DNA from: Buxus sempervirens
Taxonomy: Eukaryota; Streptophyta; Magnoliopsida; Buxales; Buxaceae
DNA: 64,000 nt
NCBI GenBank assembly: GCA_947561395.2
Contig: OX387183.1
Location: 56,155,915 to 56,219,914, forward strand
Reading direction: 5' to 3'
How positions within the stretch are numbered: the stretch's first letter is position 1; each line of letters opens with the position of its first letter. Of this stretch, positions 1 through 12,550 are shown one piece after another. The notes beneath the pieces are model-generated. The model was not told the DNA's origin, searched no databases, and worked only from the letters and a program-made list of their open reading frames with translations. A program made the translations under genes and the position numbers.

Positions 1-383
1 TCTGAGGAATGATTTAGGAATACACAATTTGAACAAAGAAAAGAGTTTCAATATGTGGTAATGATAGAGCAGGACTCAATCTGCCAACTATAAAACTATT
101 AGGACAGAGGCATGGTTGATTGATTGAATGATTGAAGCAGTGCATTAGTTCATTAATTGTTTTAATCAACTGCTATACTCTTTTGTCTATCACATTACCT
201 TTTTGGGGGTTCTGTACTCCTGATCCCAGTTATTTGCTTGATTGTAGTGACAGACAAGGAACTTTCATTGTTTGGTGCCGCAGAATGAGATTTATGTTTT
301 GCTTAATAAGTTTTTCAGGGCTTTTCTGAATTCCTTGTTTCTTACTCTTACATTTGAAAATTTTGATACTGGGATTTCCAAAG

Positions 384-612
384 GAAGCAGCTGCTGCTGG
401 GGCAAAATTGCTTTGTTTGCCCGAAAATTTTTCGTTTGTGGGTGCCAAGGAGGGAGACAGTCTTAAGATAGCAGAACCATTAGATGGACCAATTATGCAA
501 GGATACTGTTCTCTTGCCAAGTAAGACCATGGTGTTGTAACTATTTTACCATTTAACTTATCGTTTAAAGTTTTCTCATCATCTGCTTCTTTCAGCTTTA
601 TATTGCTTGCTG

Positions 613-652
<40 letters not shown>

Positions 653-3600
653 ACACACCCACATACAACACACACATCTATTGTGTGTATATGTATCTCT
701 CTCTACTCACACACCCACACCCACACCCACACCCACAGCCACACAAACACACCATATGAATGCATGTATACATGTGTGTGTATTTTCATCAATGTTGGAC
801 TTCTATTTCTCTCTATCTATTTATAATCACTTAATCACGGTCTTCTTGTTTGGATGCTCTATCCAGACCCAAAATACGAGTTTGAAATCTAGTTCAATTT
901 TTTGTGGAAGTATTTGAGACTCAAGAAATTGACTAGGATGGAATCTGCATGCCATATACATTGAGTGAAAGGAAACAGGAGTCTCTTTCCTTGCACTAAC
1001 TCATAGTAGAGGTTGATCCCCTATCACCTTTGGTGCCTACACATGTGTATATGCATGCATGAGTGGGAATGCACATGTAGAAGTTATTTCCTTTTTTTTT
1101 TCCTAATTGTTTGTATACATAGAAGTACATTGTATAAAAAGTACAGGAGTTTGTTATTTTGTTTTTGTGGAATATCAGTTATATTTCCATTTGATTAGTT
1201 ATTGCTTATTTGACATCATGCTTCAATTCATCGTTTTCTTATCATTTGCTACCTAATTAACTATTCGTTTCGGTGCCCCTTTCCCCAATATAGTTTGTTA
1301 TTATCTGGTGGATGACATTTTAAAATTTCTTTGGCCATGCTTGCAGTTGGTCAACTAATTTATTTGCAGTTGTAAATCTCAGGGAGTCCAAAATTTGGTT
1401 GTCACTTGGAGGGTTCCAAGAGAAAGGACCTGATGATGAACACTTACATAACACACACGTTCTAGTTGATGATAATGGGTCCATTAAAAGCACATATCGG
1501 AAGATACATATGTAAGTATTTCAAGAATATTTTTTTTAAAGTTGGGAATACTTTTTTTTTTTTTTCATTCTTTTCGATATTAATTGAAGATGTTGCAGTC
1601 ATGTGGATGATTTCCCATGCACTTTTACTTTACCTCATTATTTTATTGTTGACGCATTTTCATTTTAATATATGGTTAAATATTAATTTACTTGACAAAA
1701 AATGTACGTTTTTCTCTGATCTCAAACAAATTTAACAAAATACACAAATTTTTAAGCAATTGGAATATGGCAAATAAACATTTTTTTTTGGTTTTTAATT
1801 ATCAAACTGCTGTAAATCTTTGGTAAATCAGAAGAGAAGAGAAGCAAGTAAACCTGTCTCTCTTTTGCATACTCTGTAACTACAGACAACCTACTCAGTA
1901 GTTGACTTGTATCCCATCTTTAATTTTCCACTTTCAAGTCTCTTTCTCCCCCAATCCCTTATACTCCCTTTCCATCTCTTTTTCTCTCTAAATAAATGCA
2001 ACCTGCTGTGTTGGGACAAACATCATATTCCGATCCACTTGTTCCTTTCTATTGTTGGAGGTAACATATTTATTCTGCACCTTGTGTTGCCACTGTTTCC
2101 CTATCCTTTATGCACAAGACACACACATTAGGTGACAAAGCAAGAGCTTTCCTTCTTCTTTGGAGGTTATCAAGGGTATTAATATTGTTATACAAGGCTC
2201 TCCATAAGAAATCTTTTAACTTGATGGTTGATCTAATTGAAACCAAGCTGTTTTAATTTTAAATAATTAATTTTTAGTATTTCCATATTAGGATTGTATC
2301 CTGAGGGCTGCCTATGCTAATACAACTTAGGCAGGCTGGACTGGATCAAGAACATCTGATATTTAATACTCTGCTGGTGCTAAGGAAATACAAAAAGAAG
2401 ATTATTGGATGGTTCATTGTAACTGTAGGAAGGGTGTTGAAGTAACTCAACTCCGAACATAGGAACAAAAGTTTACAAGTGAGAAGAGAGGGGAAAGTTA
2501 AATTCCTGAATGAATTGGGCATAAAAGAAATCTGTACATCATTTTTCTGCTTTTATATCATCCCTGAAATTAACCTGATATTCTACTTCGATTCTCTGAG
2601 AATGTTATATTATAGATGGTTGATATTGCCTATTAAATAATGAAACATTATCACTTCATTTTCTTGAGCTTATATGCTTGAACTAAATTGGTAGTAAATT
2701 TTTAGTTGTTTACAGTATACCAGATTTCCCATATTTAAGTTAGTAAATATTTATCATTGTACAGCTATACTTAATAAACTCTAAATAAAGAATATCTTCC
2801 TATATGAAAGGTTTGACGTAGATGTTGCTGGTGGCATGGTATACAAGGAGAGTAGTTTTACAGCAGCAGGTATTCATCTTTCCTCATATGTATTTGATTT
2901 GATGTTTTCTCACTATTAATATTCTTTGATACTAGAGTTTCTATATCAGACCTTGTATTCTCTTTGATGAAAAGCAAAAGCATTTATCAAGAGAAGGGGG
3001 GAAATTTACGATCTTCCCCAAATGATCAAACAAAGCAAACAGAAAGGCATAATTACAATGACTAAATATAAGGCTGAAACTGGCACAGGTAGACAAATAC
3101 TGACCCAAAGAAAAATTAAATAAATAAATAATTACAACCACTAACACATCCAAAAAATATACCCCTATCATTGAAGCCCCTGTCATCATGGGCCTACTAT
3201 ACGAAAAATCTCCATAAAACCCCCTTGAAAAGGCTATCAGCATGACTATTGGCAACACTAAGATGCCTCTGAGAACAAGATGTTCATTGATGATGCCAGG
3301 GATTTGGCTACTTGAACTGAATAAAATGAAGCACCTACAGTAGCATGGTTATGGCCCTTGTATCCAGCAGTGTTTTCAATGCCAGCAACATTTCGCGAAA
3401 TGTCACTATTTGGAGGGTTAGCGATGTGAAATCACCCTAGAAAATGGAATGCTGAGCATTCCTGTAAATCGTCAAAATGAAGGAAAAGTTGCCTGTGACC
3501 ATGGTATCTTCATGCATGCACTTTCTATTTTTGTATGCATTTTCAGGTTTACTACGTACATATGCATGCCTATCAGCCTATGCCTTTGTATCTTCATCAT

Positions 3601-6600
3601 TAAACTTCCTTTAAATATGCTAATGATCCATTATTCCACATTTAAATATGTTTTTGTCACAATTTCTTCCCTTTTTAGGTGTATTTTAGTCTCATTTAAA
3701 CCTAGAAATAGTATAATATTAGAATGATTTACTATTTTTATGATTTTCTCTCATTATTTAATGAAAAATCATGTTCTGGCGATTTTCCTGCAAGTCAGCG
3801 ACATTTTGTGAAATGTCTCCAGCAGCAGCAGCGGGGACTTTGGTATCCAGAACATAAAAATGTGAGAATCTCTTTCTACACAACAATTGCTTCCTTACAC
3901 TGGTAATAAACCAATGGCAAGATCCTTAATGGCATCTCCTTCCCAGTCAGACCAGAGAAAACATGAATTTCCATTTATTATCTTTTAAGATGCCATTGAT
4001 TCCCAACATACCTAGATTACGTAGAGAGCAGCCACTAATATTGGCCTTGGATGTTCAAGGTAGAGGACTACTCCAAAGAGCAGGAGCAACCCTGCCTAAC
4101 GATAGGCACTGGACCCCTAATCTCTTCTGCTTTTGGATCCTGTAAAGCATCTGAACTTGCTAGAGGAACTTGTTCAATCTGAAATCAACGTCAGTATATC
4201 ATTTATAATCCTCAATATACACTGAGTGGAGTCCTTGAGGATCCTATATTTAGAGTAACCTGGCTCTCGAGCTAACCTGGGTCGGTAGCGTGTACTTGTC
4301 AGATTTTCTGAATTTCTTACTGTGACAGATATCTTATGATGCTCTGTTTTACCTGACTGCCTTAAATTATGGAACACAGACCCTGTGATCATGACTGCCA
4401 AATGGTCTCTGAAGTTCAGTTATTAAATGATCTACCATATCTGATACCCCAACCACTGGTGAAACTAACTCCTAACTTTTTAAAGTTTAATCTGCATGGT
4501 GAGTGGTCAAGGATAAATCAATGATTTTATATGCATGACTGAGTCAAATTTGATCTGGAAATATGATGTTATTAAACTTGAGCTGCATGACCTGGTTGCC
4601 TTGCATGTGAGCCTTGTGTAGTAACATGACTTCTGCTCCCTGTGATTTGATGTGCATATTTATCTGCTCCTCTGTAGACTTGAGGAATTTTGTGTTCCTC
4701 AATTATGCTTCGCAGGTGAACTTTCACTTTGATGCAAGTGGCATAACTTGACAGATAGGGTCTGAGACTACCAAATTGATGCAATTTGCAGGAAAGAATA
4801 TTGTTGCGGTAGATAGCCCTATAGGGCGTTTGGGTTTGACTGTTTGTTATGACTTGAGATTTCCGGAAATTTATCAACAGCTACGATTCCAACAAGAAGC
4901 ACAGGTAAAAATGTTTCCTAATATTTGCAGTGTTACGAGGATCTTCTGAAACTTTTGTTTCTTGGAAATGTTCTGCAGGTTCTATTAGTACCTTCAGCTT
5001 TTACGAAGTTAACTGGGGAGGCTCACTGGGAGATTCTTCTTCGTGCTCGTGCTATTGAGACTCAATGCTATGTATGCTTGCAGTTCCATTCTCATGACGT
5101 ATTTTTTATTTAATGCAGTATTTTATGTAACTTGTGGAAATACATTTTATTGATAGTAAATATATCAAATGATGTTTATCAACTATTTTGGTGATTGTGA
5201 AAATTGTATTTTGGAGAATCATGGATGGTTTCATAACTTCTTTTGGCTGTGGATACAGAGAAATCCATTAGTCATATACAGTTGTATTTATGTTTTTTCT
5301 TAGTTTTTCCTGAATAGAAGCTGTAAAGTAAGTCCAGAAAGATGTTTCATGCATATTATTTCTGTACATTTATTATCATTTTGAAGCAAAATATATGAAA
5401 TTGAGAAAACTAGTAGGAGGATAGGCTGATCAAATACTAAGTTACTTTTATTACCATTCTTACTGGTATTGAGGACGATTTTAAGTAATCAACAGGCTTA
5501 TGAATTTGCCCTTGTGCTATATTATGTTAGTGCACTAATTTATGTCTTTGATTCTCAGTGGAAATATCAGATTTCTATTAATGGAAAAGCAATATCCTCC
5601 AATATTATGGAGGTGTATCCACAGAGTATTCCCTGTGAACCAACTACCAATGCTGAATGACCCTCAAGTCTAGCTGGTAGCAAGAACTAGTGACTTACTC
5701 AACTATATAGTGATCTTTAAATGTCAAATTTGTGGTCAATTCTGCAAAGTGCTTATGATCAGTTAGAAAAAAAGGAACCTACCATATGCTGATGTACCGT
5801 AGAAGCGCAGTTCATCCAGCAAAACTGAACTTTTGGTGACCAACGGTTTGAGCCATAAAATTATGGCCATAGTGCGATTGGGTTTGTAACTGTGAAGCAT
5901 CCAAATAATCCTTCCCATCATGCCTAGCTGTGGTTGCTATAATACTCCTTAAAATGAGAACACTAATAGAAGTTGAAATTTGCATCTTACTCCCCTTTTG
6001 TTCACTAGCACGTCTTATGAATAACCTTCATTGAAGGATCACTATGTTGAGATCCTTGTATTCATTAAGATTGCAAACTCTTTTTTTCCAAGAGAGCTGA
6101 ATTTATTTCTTGTATCTGTTGTTTCTCCGAGCTTGTGCTGCATAGTGTTGCTTCTTCATCTTTCCTAGTCTATCACATCCTTTACCCCATTTTAGTCTTG
6201 TTAACCAATGAAAATGAGTGCCCTGAATTTCAGCTGTGGTCACATGATTGCAATGGAGATCCATTCTACTTTGTTTCCTCCTCCTATCCTTCAGTAACAT
6301 CTCATTAGTGGTGGGCATAGGTGTTACATGATTGCGAGTGAAGACCCATTCTACTTTGTTTCCTCCTCCTATATTTCAGTAAATCGTAGTGATTGGCGTA
6401 AGTGTTGTTTTGATGGATTTAAAATTTTTAGCTATCAAATTCTATTTCCTGAATATGTCATGGCATATGATAGTATTATTTCCCAAATAGTTGGGTAAGG
6501 ATTTTTGTTGTTGTTATTTGTATGTAGTAGCCATCAGTAGTGTTAATTGTCGTGGTTGATAAATTCTTGTGGAAAGAGTTGGTGTTTGTTAAAGAAGTCT

Positions 6601-8140
6601 AGTTTTGGCTTCGTATTTAAGGATCCTGTAAGAAAGGGGAAAAAAAATTCATCAGACAAAAAAAAAAAAAAAGACTACTTATCCAGAGTACGAGTATATA
6701 TGAGATCTGTTGATTAAATTTTTAACTATCGAGAATATTGGTTTCTGTATGAAAGTCTTGGAATGTTATACAATCCCATAAAAAAAGTCCTCAAGTTTAA
6801 AGCTATGTATGAAATGCGTTTGCTGATTTGCCACTATTTCCTTCATTAATTTTTTGATAGTGGTTTTCAGAACTCTATATCATAAAAAGTCTGTAGAATG
6901 CACTTGTTAAAACTCTATGTAATTAAGAATGTGAGTAGTTTGTTTTATATGATATCTTGATTATGATGTTTGTTTCTGTACGAATAACCTTTATATATGA
7001 TTTACTAGGTCATAGCTGCTGCGCAAACTGGGAGGCATAATGCTAAGAGAGAAAGCTATGGTGATACCTTAATAATTGATCCTTGGGGAAAAGTTGTTGG
7101 TCGTCTACCTGGTGAGAAAAGTTATGAGGCACAGCATGCAATGTTTCACCTATTGTTCCATACCTTGTGATCGCTTTGAGATAGAAAACTATTTCTGTGG
7201 TCATTCCCCATATTTTTTTCCTGTTATTTGGTGTAAAATTTTACTACACCTGTAACTTTGCAATTGTACAGAAGATCAACCATGTGAGGTATGGGCACAG
7301 GCCCTAGATTATTTGGGCATATTATGGTATTGCAACTATTGTTAACAACCGGTGCTATATCAAAATTTTCCATATATTTGAATTCTAAAAATGAAATTGT
7401 ATACATTATGCAGGGATTGTTGCAAAATTTTATTCTTTTCATGGATTTTTATAATATCATACTTACCTATAAAATGAAAATTATTCCTTTCATAACTTAA
7501 AATTTTTTATGATTATCATAATAATAAATTCCTAGACACAGAAAAAATTGATTCACTGTCTTCAGATCCAATATGGATGGCAGCTGATTAGTGATTAGGG
7601 CATGGCCTATTAGAGCATAATAATCTCACTTTTGGGTGCTACTGTCCCCAGAAAATTTTCAAGTTCCTCTGGACTCAAAACAAAGAAAATAGGTAGATCT
7701 TACACAAGGTGTTCTCCTTCAAACTAAATAGGTAGAGTTTCAAATACAATCAAATCCTTCCTTTACACCTTATGGGAAAAGCCAAATTATGCTGAATATT
7801 TTACAAGTCTTCTCTTCTGAATTTGGAGGCTATGAATGGATGGCTTATATCTCTGGTTAGAAGTTCATCATTTATTCATCATAACAGTCAGTAATCGAAG
7901 TGATTGACTATTTGTGATCTTGTAGCTTATTATATAGAAGTGTCCACACCCAAGAGAACCATTTAACCCATATGGACTCAATTGGCGTGTTCTTTCCTGG
8001 TTAGCTTCCTTGCTGAATGACTTCAGCAGCAAGACTCATACTGGGTTGGGCTTCCAGTCCTTCATATTTTCACTATTACCAAACTTGATCTCCATGCTAA
8101 AATGTCACCTTAGAATAAAGGGAATCATGACTACCGGAAA

Positions 8141-8176
<36 letters not shown>

Positions 8177-9736
8177 TAAAGGGTATCAAATATGTCCGTG
8201 TACATTCCTGCTGCTCCCTTTGAAACTTCCTCCTTGTATGCCTTTGAAAAACTATGCTTTCCAAGATCTGATCAAGTATCCTGAGTTCTGTGTTTGAGCA
8301 GATGTCTCCCTAAAGCATTGTCTTCGTTGTTGAATCTTCAGATATGCTTCTACCTGAACTTAATTGATAGGCTTCAAATTCAATCTTCTTTGGCTATACT
8401 TCTTACTTCTTTGGCAGAGAAATCAAACTCCACTTCACAAGATGTATCTCTGTCCTGGCTTTCTTTGATACTTATGATGACATTTTGAAATCTGATGGCA
8501 TATACATCTTGAACATCAACATAAAGTAAATGAAAATGCTCAATAAGATACTTTCATTGAGGTGATCAGGCCTTTAAAATGCAATATAATTTATTTCTGG
8601 TTATCCAATCTTGTTTCTGCTATTCTCCTTCCCTCTGACACGCTTTGTGCAGTTCTCTTTCAGCCCTTCTCTAGCCCCTTTAGATCCTTGAACCTGCAAC
8701 ATCTCGTGCCTTCTTACATAGTCACACGTGCCTCTCTGGGTTCCATTTACAATCCCAAATTTTCTTTTGCTTTATCCCCTACTAGAGCTAAGCTATAACT
8801 CTTTCAGATATATTCATTCATTATCTTATCTTTTAGTCTTTTGACATATCCATCTTAATATTTTTATTTTTGCTATGCCTTTTTTATAATTGTGTTGCTC
8901 CTTATAGTTTTAAAATTCTGCTTCATATATCATAGCAAGCCAAATAGTGGTCTTAACGGAAAAATTTAACTTGAGTGGAACACATCCATCACAAAATAAA
9001 ACTGTAAAAATATCTTTCCACTTATGGTGACTCTAATTCTTTGGTTCTCAATGTCCTTAATATCCCTTTCTCTGTGGATACATGATCAATATAACAAAAA
9101 AAGCAATTACTTTGGGGATATCCTGGTTTTCGATTCTTATCATTGCTTCACCTACACTACTGTTTGTACAAAAATTTGCATTCCATGCACTCAGATATGT
9201 TAATCTGAAACATGATAATTCCAAGGTTTCCCTGATTCCCTTCAAAACACTAGCTTTGTATTAATTATCTCTTTAGTTTGGTTCATCAATACTGTTTTTT
9301 ACGCAGAGAGCATCAATAGACTTCTCTAATAATTCATTGAAAAAAAAAATAGCCTTCTCTAATAATCTCTCTTTGTTCTAGATCGACTGTCAACAGGCAT
9401 TGTTGTAGCTGACATCGATTTTTCATCGATCAACTCTGTGAGATCCAGGATGCCAATCTCTCAGGTAAATCCTTCAGAAGAAGCAAAGAATACATAGAAG
9501 TTGGGGCCCACTGTCAATTTCTCATATATATATCAATATTGACTATGTTTTCCATGGAACTGGACCTGTTCTTTGTTTCCATCTTTTGCTGACAGATTTA
9601 TTTTCTAAAATTGTCATGTTTTGTTTTGGTTATATGGCTTGCAGCATTAATCAGTACAGAAATCTTATGATTCTAAGTTGATTTTATGTTTCAGCATCGG
9701 AAGTCCATGGATTTCTGGAAATCCGCTTCTCTTTGA
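384..9736 (+). CDS. Nitrilase-superfamily amidase (deaminated glutathione amidase-like), 5'-partial
   Basis: Eight exons join in one frame: 384-520, 1383-1511, 2811-2869, 4792-4904, 4979-5071, 7009-7111, 9382-9464 and 9695-9736 (stop). All visible introns are GT-AG. The product carries the carbon-nitrogen hydrolase triad: Glu in LPENFSF, Lys in YRKIHMFDVD and Cys in LTVCYDLRFPE. The segments SLGGFQEKGPDDEHLYNTHV and RESYGDTLIIDPWG are typical of plant NIT1/At4g08790-type proteins, which hydrolyse deaminated glutathione (metabolite repair). The first visible exon begins in phase 0 after an AG acceptor, so the N-terminus (possibly with a transit peptide) is encoded upstream of base 384, most likely outside the window. 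The introns are long, up to 2.3 kb, and hold microsatellites and small duplications. The family call is firm; the exact substrate is inferred. Confidence 0.9.
616..757. repeat. Compound CT / CA-rich microsatellite
   Basis: A (CT)n run of about 35 bases is followed by interrupted ACAC and CCCACA repeats. It lies inside the first visible nitrilase intron (521-1382) and codes for nothing. Confidence 0.9.
6236..6405. repeat. Tandem duplication, about 85-bp unit
   Basis: Two adjacent imperfect copies begin at 6236 and 6321. Both contain the segment CATTCTACTTTGTTTCCTCC. It lies in the nitrilase intron 5072-7008 and has no coding role. Confidence 0.75.
8138..8176. repeat. A-run followed by (GA)n microsatellite
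   Basis: A run of adenines passes into about 13 GA units, in the nitrilase intron 7112-9381. The rest of that 2.3-kb intron shows no recognisable gene. An A-run of this kind can mark an old retroposon tail, but I could not identify one. Confidence 0.85.
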
Positions 9737-10491
9737 ACTATTGGAAGACACCGTGCACAATCTCCCGCTCCCTGGCAGTTTGTAAAATCATTCTGGACAT
9801 CTATTATTTCCATTCCTAATGGAGGAGCAACAATGTGTATCTATGTACTGTTAAAATTTTCTTCTTGCATATATATTATCAAAAGAAACTCTATAGTTTT
9901 CTTATTTTGGGGACTCTTTAACAGAAATCAAGCATATCCATCAATGGATTGCAGATGACTGCAGTGTAATCATCTAGAACAAGCTAATCTATTGGTGTTT
10001 GAAAGTAAGGCCTTATTTGAAATAATAGTAGAAAGTGAAGCCTTATCTCTTAAATATGGGTGGGCTTATTTGTAAAAAATTTGGAAAAAGAGAGGCCTGC
10101 AGTCTTTATATTACACTCTTTCACAACAAAAAAGGCTTTCGAAAAGAAGGCCTTTTCCATGATTTTCCTCCAAAAAAAAAAAAAAAAGGGAAAAATTAAT
10201 TTTATTTGAAAATGATGGAGAAAATATGAAAATCCTATTTAACAGTTTCCGACTTCCCGTGAAAAAGAAATTATTAATTTTTATTTTTTCACCTAAAACA
10301 TCAAAATGGGTATAAATGCGTATCTAAAAAATGTGATTGAACACTTCTTTTAAATACCCTCTCTGTTTTAAATTTTGGGACCCAGTTTGTTCCCGCCATT
10401 TTTTCCTTTTTAAAATTTAATCTCTCAGCATCTTTCGCTGTTCGTGCTCCTTTCTTATAGACAAGTGGCAGCTTTCGGAAACCTACCGTTT

Positions 10492-10527
<36 letters not shown>

Positions 10528-12550
10528 AATGTTAAAGCATTGGAAACTGCTCTGGAAAGCTCGCAGAAATCTAAGAAATTATTTGCAGAAACGCTGTTGA
10601 TGTCCCGCTCAAGAGAACAAAGGACAATAATTGCAGAAATCATCGGGTGAAATTTCTGTGGCATCTATTCAACGCAGTAGAAATTGGTCTGTTCCGAGTG
10701 AGTGAAAGTAATCTCCAGAAACCGACGAGAAGTTTTCTCGATTGCCAGAACGAAATCGGTTTCGAAGAATATTATCCTTTTAAAGCCAGAAACTCTCTCA
10801 AACGCAGATTCACTTCTTTTGACGTTTATGTCGGCAGATAGAGGAGCTCCACAACCTGTTTTGGTTCACCTGGTCGGTGCTTGGGCTTGTGTTTCATGCC
10901 TAACCGTAGTTCCAAAAGCCCTAGGACTTGTGGAGATTTATTTGGTAAAGCACTTAACATTTAGGATCGCACCAGCTTAGTTCAATGAGTTAATTTGGTT
11001 CCACAAGGAGGTTAATCTTGGTTCAAGGAGTTAATTTGGTTCCTCAGGGAGGTTAAAGCAGGATGATCCGAACGCAAGCACAAGAAAGCACCTTTACGAG
11101 GCTTTCTTTGACTTCCCAGGGACTCTTGAGACGAGAGAAGGCACAGTGGGACAAAAATGAAGGCAAAGAATAGAAGCAGTCTAGTGACCATCGGTGCGAA
11201 AATGAAAAGGGGCAAGGTGGGTTCAGTGCGGAAAAAGAGAAGGAAAAGAGCAAGGAAACAAGGAGAGGACGAATTGAATGATCTGGAGAACCAATGTGGC
11301 AGTAACAAGATAAAAATATGAATGAAAACATAAGCCGTTGGCTGATCTTGTTGCTTGAAGCAGTTTATGGCATCATTATTTGGGTACTTTCGCAATCTTA
11401 TGAAATATTTTCCTTCTTGATTTACCTTGCTGCTTTGTGATTTTGTAGGTACCTTCTAAGGCTATAAGTTATGATATAAATTATAATTATATTTTTGGTG
11501 TGAAGATGTATCTCTGCTTCAAATCTTTCAAATATGAATGAATGTTGTCGGAATTTGTTTTTGACTAGGCATCAGGTTTTTTCTGGCTGACAGAACAATT
11601 ATCTTGAGCACTAACATGTGACTGTCAACTCCAATAATGTAGCATGGCCTCTTTATGTTAATTTATCATATTGAGCTGACAGGTTTATATCATTAGATGA
11701 TCTGCTAAATGCAAATTGTATAATTAGTGTTTACGATAACTGGCTTACATCAGTAATGACATGTATGTCCGTGGAGTTTATGGTGTTATATGCTGCTAGT
11801 GCGTTCTTTATGGTGACAGCCTTTTCATGGAGATTTTGTTATTTTGAAATAATTCTGTTGAAAATTCGCATGAAAAAATTGGAGGAAAATATTATGCAAG
11901 AAAATTTTGGTGCCCTTGGAAAAGGAAATTTTGTGAGAAATTTCGCCAAATTTCAGAAATTTAAAACCATGGGCATCATTAATGATACTTAATATTTGTA
12001 TAAATTGTGATTTTCTGTTTTCTTAGAGAGGCTGCTGTTCTTGTGAGTTGGCTGACCATTTTCGGAATAGTGTATTGCTGTTTGACATTTCTAAGGTCAT
12101 GTACTATATTGGGTCCATAGAATATGATACCCTTTAAGTCTTTTCTCTTTGCTGAGACCTATCTTAAATGGATATATAACATACAATTCTCCAACTTAAG
12201 GAAAACCTCAACAATTTTATGTTATGTGTGCATTGCACTTTAATGAAACAATAACCACCTACTGAGGACTGAACTTTTTTATTGTTTAATTTAACCATTG
12301 TATATAATGACAGTTGGAAAATTGAACCAATCCTTATTGTTTGTTTCAAGTTAAAAATCAACTTCGATAAAATTGAGTGCTCTAAAATAATACCAGTCTG
12401 CACAAAGTGGATTTACCGTATCTGTTTTTTTTTTGGTTGAAGTATAAAGCTCAAAAGATCTTAAACGCTTCTCAGGTTAAGTACCTGTTACATTTTTCTG
12501 GGTGTCGCTAGCTGACAGCTATTTTGAAGTATGTTGTTTATGAATGGTTG
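9737..12550. other. Intergenic region between nitrilase and PPR genes
   Basis: It contains the nitrilase 3' flank, an A-run near 10171-10188 and a (GA)n run at 10497-10524. The stretch around 10400-11330 is less AT-rich and looks like a leader or exon-like sequence, with a small basic ORF listed separately. From about 11400 to 12550 I see only AT-rich sequence and the 3' flank of the minus-strand PPR gene. No tRNA or other RNA gene was found. Confidence 0.6.
11157..11321 (+). CDS. Hypothetical small basic ORF (54 aa)
   Basis: An ATG-started ORF encodes a Lys/Arg-rich peptide with a nuclear-localisation-like core, VRKKRRKRARKQ, followed by an acidic segment, GEDELNDLE. It lies in a locally purine-rich stretch downstream of a GA microsatellite. 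The purine bias alone would produce a KR/E-rich translation, and an in-frame TGA lies shortly upstream. I do not recognise a family. It could be the last exon of an unseen transcript or chance; I lean to chance. Confidence 0.15.
   Translation: MKAKNRSSLVTIGAKMKRGKVGSVRKKRRKRARKQGEDELNDLENQCGSNKIKI

Noticed and set aside
1..383. Search for an upstream nitrilase exon before 384
   Set aside because: No segment here resembles the preceding part of the amidase with a proper donor; it is treated as intron, with the 5' exons outside the window.
11012..11395. Minus-strand ORF of 127 aa rich in Phe/Leu/Ser
   Set aside because: It is the antisense of a purine-rich plus-strand patch, has no recognisable domain, and its hydrophobicity follows from base composition.
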